DNA from: Sedimentisphaerales bacterium
GTDB taxonomy: Bacteria > Planctomycetota > Phycisphaerae > Sedimentisphaerales > Anaerohalosphaeraceae
NCBI GenBank assembly: GCA_016930745.1
Contig: JAFGGE010000010.1
Coordinates: 1-35,882, forward strand
Length of the DNA: 35,882 nucleotides
Direction of reading: 5' to 3'
The translations under genes and the position numbers were made by a program. Shown one piece after another: positions 18,508 through 26,838 of the stretch (within the stretch, counting starts at the first letter, position 1; the number at the start of each line of letters is the position of its first letter). The notes beneath the pieces are model-generated. The model ran no database searches, had not been told where the DNA came from, and saw only the letters and a list, made by a program, of their open reading frames with translations.

Positions 18508-18681
18508 TTATACCGAAGGATAACAGGTTATGAACAACGTGGCAATAGCATCTTCGGGAGCGGATTGTGAATAGCCCTTTACCTTGTAGAAATCCACATC
18601 GGCATGTATATCCGATGAGAAGGCCAGGAAATTGGAACCGTCAAACAACAGCATTTTTAAAAATACGTCAAAACGGGTCAT
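18508..18681 (-). CDS. 57-aa small ORF in ATGA overlap with the DUF4832 gene, unknown function
   Basis: Manual translation: MTRFDVFLKMLLFDGSNFLAFSSDIHADVDFYKVKGYSQSAPEDAIATLFITCYPSV*. Its ATG (18679-18681) overlaps the DUF4832 stop TGA (18678-18680). Below the length cutoff of the supplied track. Confidence 0.4.
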   Translation of the reverse strand: MTRFDVFLKMLLFDGSNFLAFSSDIHADVDFYKVKGYSQSAPEDAIATLFITCYPSV

Positions 18682-20162
18682 GGGATAAGGTTTACTTTAC
18701 TCATCGGATACCAGCCATCCTCCGTTCTTCCCTGAATTCCAAGTTTTACCACCGGTTTCACCGGATCTTCGCCCACGACTCCGATAGAGAGCTGATATTC
18801 TCCGCTCTGCATATCATCGGGCGGAACAATCCGATCGATCACCGCAACGGTTTCGCCGGGAGGAAGGTCCGGCGGCTGCTTGAGAAACTCCTCCGTGAAG
18901 GTTTCCACGGAACCGGGTAACCACTTGTCAACCGTAACGTTCCCGGCCAGAATTCGCGAACACCCGTGTCTGTCTGTGAGTTTGTATGCCAGTCGATAAG
19001 GCTCATAGCAAGGCGCGGAACCGATATTCTGCCATTTCATCTCGATCACCAGCGGCTTGCCGCTGACCGCCTGTTTTGGATGCCGCAGTTCCCGGAGAAC
19101 CAGTCGATAACCAAGCCGGCGGAGAAATCGTTCGATTTCGCTGCGGATGTTGTCTCCTTCCGGCAAGGGTGCTGACTTGTTATTGATATAGGAGCCATGG
19201 CAGGCCAGCGCATAGTTGAAGATATAGCGCAGCGGCCATTGCTCCTGAACCCAGCGTCGCATGTCCCAACAGGTCTCCCACGCTACCGGGGCTGTCTTCC
19301 AGACGTCCTGTACGCCCGCCCCTTTGACAAGCTGGGGGTACGCATTGCGCATATGGCACCAGTTTTTCGAGAACCCCCCCATGTCGCCAAGGCAGTCCGC
19401 CCGCCATCCTGCCCCCTGGCCGGCGGCATAGGCAAGACAGTCGCGGTCGCCTACCAGCATCAGAAGGGGGGTCTTGCGAAAAGCGGACTGATACGCGTCA
19501 ATGATCGTCTTTCGGTTTTCCATCGTCGGCATTCTGCCGGTTTTGGAACTGCTCATGTGCCACTCGCCCCACCATCCTACCGTGCCCAGATCAATATGAT
19601 CGATGTCTGGATGTCCATCGTATCGGACGCCCAATCGTTTTAGAAAGTCCAGATGTCTGTCCAGGGTAACCGGATCGTCCAGATCCGGAACGGCAAGCGC
19701 GTTCTGGTTGTTATAGTCCACGGTAAGCACCTTCCCTCCGGCCTCCTGTAACCAAACCGGATGGTACGGCCTGTCGGGTGTCGTGGAGCAGCACATCACA
19801 CGGAACGCCAGACGCTGGCCCGCCGCGTGTGTTTGTTCAAGGATCCTGTCGAGAAAATCATAATCGATCTGTCCTGGGCTGGGTTCGAGCGTTCCCCAGC
19901 CCCAGCGGGCATAGTGAACCGTGGAAGGGATCCAGTCGGGCAGGTTCTTGTCGTTGTTTCGAGTTCTGTGGAAGGTCTGCCAGCCCATTCCCGGATTGGC
20001 CAGAAGCTCGTCGGTTTCTTCCGGTCGAATAGTCACAAAACCGTCTCGTGCATCCGTCGCTCCTCTGACGATGGAAATGAAAGGATGAAAAATACCAAGG
20101 GACGCCACGATCAGCGTCACACGAAAAACCATTATATGCCTGTTCATGCCTATTCCTCCCAA
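18678..20162 (-). CDS. DUF4832-domain protein (glycosidase-like TIM barrel), exported
   Basis: VTIRPEETDELLANPGMGWQTFHRTRN...VHYARWGWGTLEPSPGQIDYDFLDRILEQTHAAGQRLAFRVMCC...HIDLGTVGWWGEWHMS; C-terminal domain of DUF4832 type (MKWQNIGSAPCYEPYRLAYKLTD). Confidence 0.87.
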   Translation of the reverse strand: MGGIGMNRHIMVFRVTLIVASLGIFHPFISIVRGATDARDGFVTIRPEETDELLANPGMGWQTFHRTRNNDKNLPDWIPSTVHYARWGWGTLEPSPGQIDYDFLDRILEQTHAAGQRLAFRVMCCSTTPDRPYHPVWLQEAGGKVLTVDYNNQNALAVPDLDDPVTLDRHLDFLKRLGVRYDGHPDIDHIDLGTVGWWGEWHMSSSKTGRMPTMENRKTIIDAYQSAFRKTPLLMLVGDRDCLAYAAGQGAGWRADCLGDMGGFSKNWCHMRNAYPQLVKGAGVQDVWKTAPVAWETCWDMRRWVQEQWPLRYIFNYALACHGSYINNKSAPLPEGDNIRSEIERFLRRLGYRLVLRELRHPKQAVSGKPLVIEMKWQNIGSAPCYEPYRLAYKLTDRHGCSRILAGNVTVDKWLPGSVETFTEEFLKQPPDLPPGETVAVIDRIVPPDDMQSGEYQLSIGVVGEDPVKPVVKLGIQGRTEDGWYPMSKVNLIP

Positions 20163-20315
20163 ATCACAATGAGACGTCCGGATCGAACGGAGCTCAGACA
20201 GAATTGACTCCGTCCCGATTCCTCAATTTCATTCTACTTGACGGCAAGGCGATTTTCCATCCGAATTTCGAATCAGACCGGAGGGATTAGGAATTCTGGA
20301 TAACAGTTTTAAGCG

Positions 20316-20378
20316 GAACGTCGCATCACGCGATGTTCCACAGGTTTGGGCGATCATTCATGCCCAATCGTTTAAACC
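20316..20378. promoter_or_regulatory. Two adjacent inverted repeats in a divergent intergenic region (possible operators)
   Basis: GGAACGTCGC-atcac-GCGATGTTCC (10-nt arms, one G.T wobble) at 20316-20340, followed by TTGGGC...GCCCAA inside GGTTT...AAACC (20343-20378). Confidence 0.4.
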
Positions 20379-20389
20379 AGTTTCTGTAT

Positions 20390-20419
20390 TTGGCTTGTTG
20401 GCATGTTACACTTTATAAT
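20390..20419 (+). promoter_or_regulatory. Putative sigma70-type promoter for the GH127 gene/operon
   Basis: TTGGCT, 18-nt spacer, TATAAT; about 145 nt upstream of the GH127 ATG. Confidence 0.5.
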
Positions 20420-20565
20420 CAGCGCTTGTATTGTCAGGCGGCCTGGTTATACTATCATGCCCATGAAAACAAGCGATTTAAGGCGGATTGAACGTGATCG
20501 GAGAGATCTGAAACAAACGTGCAGATAATGGACATATCCTCAACTCATAGAAAAGGGCGTTTATT

Positions 20566-23274
20566 ATGAAAGATGCAAAACCGTTCAATTTTATCGTATC
20601 ACTTTTTATCCTGTCGGCTATCTCTCTTTTGTATGCATCTGTGGCGTTGTCGAATTCTTCCGTACAAACGGAATCCTCTGTAAATCTCGCTTTGATTACA
20701 GAACCATCTTCTTCGCGGGTGTCAGGAGACACCTCGCTTTCGGCCCTGAACGACGATTCCGCGCCCAATACATCCCATGTTCGCGGCAAGGGATCCTACG
20801 GAAACTGGCCGGCCCGAGGAACGCAGTGGGTGCAGTATGATTGGAGCAAACCCATAAGCACCCAAAAAATCGACGTATACTGGTGGGATGATCGCAGGGG
20901 TGTACGCTTGCCGGCCGCCTGTCGATTGCTTTATTGGGATGGAAAGGCATTCGTACCGGTGAAAAATGCCCTCGGTTTAGGTGTGGAAAAAGATCGGTTC
21001 AACACAACCACGTTTGAGGAAGTGAGCACATCCAGACTCCGACTCGAGATCGATTCCGACGGCCAATATTCCACCGGCATTCTGGAATGGAAGGTTTACG
21101 ATTCCGGCAATTCTCCCGATTTTCCGCCCGTTGTGCAGGCGGGGGTGGATCGTGTGGTGATTCAGGGAGGCCGTACATGGCTTAATGGAACCGTCAAAAC
21201 GCTGCGTGGAGACAGCGTTCCCGTCGTCTGGAGCAAGATCTCCGGCCCCGGCAACGTGGCTTTTGCGAAGGCGGATTCGGTGGAGACGACGGCGACTTTT
21301 TCGGAGCCGGGGACTTATGTTCTTAACCTTGCTGCCGGCAAAGCGCCCTTACAGGGATCTTCCAAGCTAACCGTAAATGTGAATGCTCCCCCCCCGGCAA
21401 CCCACCTTCATCCGGTCGATACAATCCGTTACAAAATCGACAGTCCGCTCTGGTCCAAACGGGCAAAGGCCCTGATCGTCAACTGGATTCCCCACTGCAT
21501 AACGAAAATAGCCGATCCCGAAGTAAGGGAAGGGGGTATCAATAACTTTATTGACGCCGCCAAAAAACTTGCCGGCCAGGAACATGGTCCTCACAGGGGG
21601 TATGTTTTCTCCAATGCCTGGGTCTACAATACCATAGAATCCATCTGCGTCGCCCTCATGGTCGATCCGCAGGGAGATAAGGAAATCACAAATGCCCAGA
21701 ACCAAATGCGGGCGACACTGGAGGACTGGATTCCCAAAATACTGGCGGCGCAGGAACCGGATGGATATCTGCAGACCGCTTTTACGCTCAGCAACCGTCG
21801 TCGCTGGTCGCCGGAATTCAGGGGCGACCATGAAGGGTATGTGGCGGGATATTTTCTGGAGTGTGCCGTGAGTCACTATCTTTTGACCAACGGCAAAGAC
21901 GCAAGACTCTATGATGCCGCCAAGAAACTGGCCGACTGCTGGTGTGACAACATCGGTCCCGCCCCGAAAAAGGAATGGTATGACGGTCACCAGGCCATGG
22001 AGATCGCCCTGGTGCGGTTTGGCCGGTTTGTGAACGACAGGGAAGGCCGGGGCAGGGGAGATAAGTATATCGCATTGGCAAAGTTTCTTCTGGATTGCCG
22101 CCGGGACGGCTCCGAATACGATCAGAGCCATGTGCCGGTTGTCCGGCAATACGAGGCGGTGGGCCATGCGGTGCGGGCCTCCTATTCCTATGCGGGGATG
22201 GCCGATGTGGCGATGGAGACCGGTGATGTGGATTATCTCAGCGCCACCATGTCCCTGTGGGATAATATGGTCCATCGGAAATATTATGTGACCGGGGGCA
22301 TCGGCAGCGGGGAGACTTCGGAGGGATTCGGGCCGGACTATTCGCTGCCTCATGACGCGTATTGCGAATCCTGCTCTAGTTGCGGATTGATCTTTATGCA
22401 GCACAAGCTGAATATGATCTGGCATGACGCCAGATACGCGGATTTGTACGAGGAAACGCTTTACAATGCCCTTCTGGGATCCATTGATCTGGAAGGAAAG
22501 AATTTCTATTATCAGAATCCGCTGGATTCACGGCAAAACCGGTATGACTGGCACGGCTGCCCGTGCTGTGTCGGCAATATCCCGCGGACGCTTCTGATGC
22601 TGCCGACGTGGATGTACAGCAAAAGCGACAACGGCCTTTATGTGAACCTCTTTGCGGGCAGCACGGTACAGGTCGGCAAGGTGGCCGGGACCGATGTGGA
22701 AATGGTGCAATCGACGGATTATCCCTGGAGCGGCGATGTCCAGATCACCGTCAATCCCGCCTCGGAAACGAATTTCGACATATATATCCGTATGCCGAAT
22801 CGAAGCGTCAGCGACCTGTATACGGCCTCTCCCGTTTCGGACGGCCTCTCTTCGATTAAGATCAATGGAAATAAGGCGGCTCCTGCTATGCAAAACGGCT
22901 ATGCCGTACTACACCGTACATGGAAGGCCGGCGATAGGATTGCTCTTACGCTGCCCATGAAGATTCAACGAATCAAAGGCATCGACAAAATAGAGGCGAC
23001 GCGAGACCGGGTGGCGCTGCGCTGCGGACCGTTGCTCTACAGCTTCGAGAGAGTAGACCAGAATCTGGACAACATCCTGCCGTCCGATATCCCGTTGAAG
23101 ACGGAGTGGAAGCCGGAATTGCTGGAGGGAGTGATTGTAATTCGAGGATCATGGGCCGATGGTTCTGATTTAATGGCCATTCCGAATTATGCAAGAAACA
23201 ATCGTTCTTTTATTGAACAGGGGGATCGCCGTGGCCGCGGATTGCTATCCTCCGTCTGGATGAAGGACCGGTAA
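20566..23274 (+). CDS. GH127-family (DUF1680) beta-L-arabinofuranosidase-like glycosidase with N-terminal discoidin-like and PKD-like domains
   Basis: YVTGGIGSGETSEGFGPDYSLPHDAYCESCSSCGLI...YEETLYNALLGSIDLEGKNFYYQNPL...WHGCPCCVGNIPRTLLMLPTWMYSKSDNGLYVNLFAGS. ExC and CC residues of the GH127 Zn/Cys site are present. Confidence 0.93.
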   Translation: MKDAKPFNFIVSLFILSAISLLYASVALSNSSVQTESSVNLALITEPSSSRVSGDTSLSALNDDSAPNTSHVRGKGSYGNWPARGTQWVQYDWSKPISTQKIDVYWWDDRRGVRLPAACRLLYWDGKAFVPVKNALGLGVEKDRFNTTTFEEVSTSRLRLEIDSDGQYSTGILEWKVYDSGNSPDFPPVVQAGVDRVVIQGGRTWLNGTVKTLRGDSVPVVWSKISGPGNVAFAKADSVETTATFSEPGTYVLNLAAGKAPLQGSSKLTVNVNAPPPATHLHPVDTIRYKIDSPLWSKRAKALIVNWIPHCITKIADPEVREGGINNFIDAAKKLAGQEHGPHRGYVFSNAWVYNTIESICVALMVDPQGDKEITNAQNQMRATLEDWIPKILAAQEPDGYLQTAFTLSNRRRWSPEFRGDHEGYVAGYFLECAVSHYLLTNGKDARLYDAAKKLADCWCDNIGPAPKKEWYDGHQAMEIALVRFGRFVNDREGRGRGDKYIALAKFLLDCRRDGSEYDQSHVPVVRQYEAVGHAVRASYSYAGMADVAMETGDVDYLSATMSLWDNMVHRKYYVTGGIGSGETSEGFGPDYSLPHDAYCESCSSCGLIFMQHKLNMIWHDARYADLYEETLYNALLGSIDLEGKNFYYQNPLDSRQNRYDWHGCPCCVGNIPRTLLMLPTWMYSKSDNGLYVNLFAGSTVQVGKVAGTDVEMVQSTDYPWSGDVQITVNPASETNFDIYIRMPNRSVSDLYTASPVSDGLSSIKINGNKAAPAMQNGYAVLHRTWKAGDRIALTLPMKIQRIKGIDKIEATRDRVALRCGPLLYSFERVDQNLDNILPSDIPLKTEWKPELLEGVIVIRGSWADGSDLMAIPNYARNNRSFIEQGDRRGRGLLSSVWMKDR

Positions 23275-23375
23275 TGGACGGCGGGGGAGGTTCGGCAAAG
23301 TAAAGTTCGAGAGCAAAGCGTCGAGGCGAGGATTCCGTATCCTTACCTCATTTGGGATCTGCTGGCGATACCTAT

Positions 23376-24665
23376 ATGGCAGAGAATATAAGCCAGAAAG
23401 GAAGTCGATATACAGGCCGCTGGTGGCGATCTGTGGGACCGGCTCTTATCACGGCCTGTGTCGTTTTCGGTCCGGGAAGCCTTCTGGTCAGCGCCAACAT
23501 CGGAGCGACCTATCGCACCGAGATGCTTTGGCTGCTGGTCCTTACCGGAATCCTGATGGGTGTTTATGTAAACATGGCCGCTCGTGTGGGAGTCGTGGGC
23601 GGCGCCAGTCCCTGTCGCCTGATCGCCGAGCATGCCGGCCGGGGGTATGCGGTTGCCGTAGGGCTGACGCTCTTTTCCATTTGTTCGATCTTCCAGTTCG
23701 GCAACAATCTGGCCGTGGCGGCGGCGGCGAGGGCGTTGCTACCGGGCATTCATGCACAATGGATTGTGGTCGGATTGAATCTATGTATTGTTGTGCTGTT
23801 GTTTACGGCAAGGCATGTGTATCAATTTCTCGAACGAATGGTCAAAGTCACGGTCGCCTTAATTCTTATCTGTTTTCTGCTCAACTTAATCGCCGCTCAT
23901 CCCCGTCCGGCGGCGATACTCAAGGGATTGATTCCTCAGATTCCGGTCGGGCTGTCGTTTGCCTTCCCCCAAAAAGCCGACGGAGGCATTCAGGATCCGA
24001 TGCTTCTGGTCGCGTCCTTATGCGGGACTACATTTTCGATAGGGGCGGCGTTTTATCAGGGCAACCTGGTGCGGGAAAAAGGATGGGGCTTGCAGGAGTA
24101 TCGCCGGGGAATCCAGGACACGATCGCCGGGGTCGCGGTTTTAACGACGGTCAGCGCCATGATCATGATTACGACAGCCACGATCATCCCGGGCAAAAAC
24201 GCCACGGATGTGGGGATGCTGGCCCAATCGCTGCAGCCGCTGCTGGGAACATTATCTTACCTTGCGTTTTGTCTGGGGCTTTTGGCGGTATCGTTGAATC
24301 CGTTTTTAATCAATGCCATGATCGGCGGCGGCATTCTGGCCGACGGCATGGGGATGGAATCTCGGCTTGGCGACAAGTGGCCCAAACGTTTTACCGTGAT
24401 CGTGATGCTGATCGGCATGGTCGTCGCTCTACTGGCCCTGCAAACCGGCGAAAAACCCGTCCGGCTTGTTATCGTCGGTCAGGCCCTGACGGTCATTGGC
24501 AATCCCTTGATGGCGGTTTCCCTTCTCTGGCTGGCAAACCGCCATCAGATCATGGGAACGTATCGGAATCGGTTCCTGACCAACGTAATCGGCGGGATTG
24601 GATTAATTACGGTATTATTTATGGCACTACGAGTTTTCTATCTGATTGTCTTGAAATTGACCTGA
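23376..24665 (+). CDS. Nramp-superfamily transporter, divergent
   Basis: Multi-TM protein beginning RWWRSVGPALITACVVFGPGSLLVSANIGATYRTEMLWLLVLTGILMGVYVNMAARVGV, with Nramp-like architecture. Start moved to the ATG at 23376; the track start at 23352 is TTG. Confidence 0.8.
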   Translation: MAENISQKGSRYTGRWWRSVGPALITACVVFGPGSLLVSANIGATYRTEMLWLLVLTGILMGVYVNMAARVGVVGGASPCRLIAEHAGRGYAVAVGLTLFSICSIFQFGNNLAVAAAARALLPGIHAQWIVVGLNLCIVVLLFTARHVYQFLERMVKVTVALILICFLLNLIAAHPRPAAILKGLIPQIPVGLSFAFPQKADGGIQDPMLLVASLCGTTFSIGAAFYQGNLVREKGWGLQEYRRGIQDTIAGVAVLTTVSAMIMITTATIIPGKNATDVGMLAQSLQPLLGTLSYLAFCLGLLAVSLNPFLINAMIGGGILADGMGMESRLGDKWPKRFTVIVMLIGMVVALLALQTGEKPVRLVIVGQALTVIGNPLMAVSLLWLANRHQIMGTYRNRFLTNVIGGIGLITVLFMALRVFYLIVLKLT

Positions 24666-24693
24666 TCCACCATGTTGGGGATAAGCTCAAACG

Positions 24694-25713
24694 ATGAATA
24701 CGAGTTATCCGTACAATGAATCTGAACTGGAAAGGATGCTCAGCCAACCTTCCGAGGCGGCCATAGAAACGTTTCGAACCATAGAAGGCGACATTGCCGT
24801 GCTTGGAGCCGGGGGGAAGATGGGGCCGACGCTGGCCATGATGCTGAAAAAAGCGGCGCCGGATAAACGGATTTATGCGGTTTCCCGTTTTTCGGACAAG
24901 TCCATTGCTTCTCGTCTTGAAAGAGCGGGAATTGTCCCGATTATGGCGGATCTGTTGGAGCCGGCCGACCACAAACAACTTCCGGATGTCGCCAACGTAT
25001 ATTATCTGGTCGGCATGAAATTCGGAGCGGCCGACAGACCGCCCCTCACATGGGCCATCAACAGTTATCTTCCGGGCCGGATGGCCTATCATTACAGGAA
25101 TTCCAGGATGGTCGTTTTTTCCACGGGGAATGTGTATCCTTTTGTGCATATCGGAGAAAATGCCCCTAGTGAACAGTCCCAACCAGCTCCGGTGGGCGAG
25201 TATGCCCAATCCTGTCTGGGACGGGAACGAATCTTTCAATACTTCTCCGAAAAGTACGACGCGCCGATGACGATCGTTCGCCTGAATTATGCCAACGAGC
25301 CGAGGTACGGGATTATTGCCGATTTGACATTGAAAATTCTTCACGATGAACCGATCGATTTATGTGTGCCGGCCGTGAATCTGATCTGGCAAAGGGATGC
25401 TGTCGAATATATTTTGCGCTCCCTTGTCTTGGCGCAATCCCCGCCGGCCATGCTGAATGTGGCCGGGCCTGATGTGGTTAAGGTCCGTGAGTTGGCCCTT
25501 CAGATCGCCTGTCAATTGGGAAAAACAGCCGTTTTTTCTCTTGCCGAAGGAACTCGATCCTTGCTTTCGGACGCTTCGTTGTGTATGCGATATTTCGGAC
25601 CTCCTGCCATGGGTCTTTCCGAGATGGTTTCTGCGATTGTCGCCTGGATCGCAGCGGGCAAAGAGGTCCTGAATAAACCCACCAAATTTGAGATACAGGA
25701 TGGGAGGTTTTAG
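24694..25713 (+). CDS. NAD-dependent epimerase/dehydratase-like (extended SDR) protein
   Basis: IAVLGAGGKMGPTLAMMLKKAAPDKRIYAVSRF nucleotide-binding motif; VVFSTGNVYPF; YAQSCLGRERIFQYFSEKYDAPMTIVRLNYANEPRYG. Confidence 0.82.
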   Translation: MNTSYPYNESELERMLSQPSEAAIETFRTIEGDIAVLGAGGKMGPTLAMMLKKAAPDKRIYAVSRFSDKSIASRLERAGIVPIMADLLEPADHKQLPDVANVYYLVGMKFGAADRPPLTWAINSYLPGRMAYHYRNSRMVVFSTGNVYPFVHIGENAPSEQSQPAPVGEYAQSCLGRERIFQYFSEKYDAPMTIVRLNYANEPRYGIIADLTLKILHDEPIDLCVPAVNLIWQRDAVEYILRSLVLAQSPPAMLNVAGPDVVKVRELALQIACQLGKTAVFSLAEGTRSLLSDASLCMRYFGPPAMGLSEMVSAIVAWIAAGKEVLNKPTKFEIQDGRF

Positions 25714-25721
25714 CCTCTTGC

Positions 25722-26786
25722 ATGAATCGGGATATTGCAAATAAACTTCACTCGGGTTGTGTGATACCCGCTCACCCGCTGATTCTGAATGGCCGGCATC
25801 GCATGGATATCCGCCGTCAAAAGGCATTGACGCGATACTATTTATCGGCCGGCGCAGGCGGGCTTGCCGTCGGTGTGCACACAACCCAGTTCGCCATCCA
25901 TGATCCGAACATCGGTTTACTGAAACCGGTTCTGGAGCTGGCGGCGGAAACGGCGGCGGATGTTGTCCGAAAAACGGGACAGCCCGCCCCGATTCTGATT
26001 GCCGGCATCGTCGGATCCACCGAACAGGCTGTCCGTGAGGCCGAGCTGGCACAGCGGCTTGGCTACCACATCGGCCTGTTGTCCCTGACAGCCCTGAAGG
26101 GTAAAACCATGGCACAATGGCTCGATCATGCCCGGCAGGTGGCGGCGGTTATTCCCATCATGGGTTTTTATCTGCAGCAGTCCATCAGCGGAATGGTTCT
26201 GCCGGAGCGGTTCTGGCGGGAACTGGCGGACATTCCCGGCCTGGCGGCGATTAAAATCGCTCCGTTTAACCGGTATCAGACGCTGAATGTTCTCGAAGCC
26301 GTAGCGCACAGCGGCCGTGCCGAGCAGATCGCTTTATATACCGGTAATGATGATTCCATTCTGTTGGATTTGCTGACGCGGTATGAATTCATGGTAGACG
26401 GGCGTCCCGTGGTGTTGCGAATCACAGGGGGCCTGTTGGGGCAATGGGCCTGCTGGACCCAAAAGGCCGTGGCGTATCTGGAGGCTGTTCACAGGCTATG
26501 TAAAGCAAATGATCCCATCCCTCCTGACATGTTAACATTGGCAGGTCAGCTTACCCTTGCCAACAAAGCGATCTTTGACGCCGACCATAATTTTACCGGT
26601 TGTATCCCGGGGATTCTATATGTGCTTCAACGGCAGGGTTTTCTTCAAGAAATTTTTACGCTGGATCCGAAGGAGAGGCTTTCTCCCGGTCAGGCCGATG
26701 CGATAGACCGGATTCTCAAAGGATATCCTCACCTTGCCGATGACGACTTTGTGAAAGCCAATATTTCCGACTGGTTGTCCGATTAG
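25722..26786 (+). CDS. Dihydrodipicolinate synthase (DapA)/N-acetylneuraminate lyase family protein
   Basis: SAGAGGLAVGVHTTQFAIHD, IPIMGFYLQQSISG (active-site Tyr region), LAAIKIAPFNRYQT (Schiff-base Lys region). 8 nt downstream of the SDR gene. Confidence 0.82.
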   Translation: MNRDIANKLHSGCVIPAHPLILNGRHRMDIRRQKALTRYYLSAGAGGLAVGVHTTQFAIHDPNIGLLKPVLELAAETAADVVRKTGQPAPILIAGIVGSTEQAVREAELAQRLGYHIGLLSLTALKGKTMAQWLDHARQVAAVIPIMGFYLQQSISGMVLPERFWRELADIPGLAAIKIAPFNRYQTLNVLEAVAHSGRAEQIALYTGNDDSILLDLLTRYEFMVDGRPVVLRITGGLLGQWACWTQKAVAYLEAVHRLCKANDPIPPDMLTLAGQLTLANKAIFDADHNFTGCIPGILYVLQRQGFLQEIFTLDPKERLSPGQADAIDRILKGYPHLADDDFVKANISDWLSD

Positions 26787-26838
26787 AACCTCCCTGGCAT
26801 GGCTAAAACCATGTTAATCCTATTTTTGCAGGAGATTG

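Noticed and set aside
20478-20789. 103-aa minus-strand ORF upstream of GH127
   Set aside because: Mostly antisense to the GH127 signal and N-terminal region; no motif and no good ribosome binding site seen.
21367-22425. 352-aa minus-strand ORF
   Set aside because: Antisense to the GH127 catalytic region; no motifs.
23423-24697. 424-aa ORF in another frame over the Nramp-like gene
   Set aside because: Translation is Gly/Arg/His/Asp-rich with no domain features, whereas the overlapping frame gives a coherent membrane protein.
26787-26838. CATGG-CTAAAA-CCATG hairpin between convergent DapA-like and nitrilase genes
   Set aside because: Only a 5-bp stem and the T-run is not adjacent; insufficient to call a terminator.
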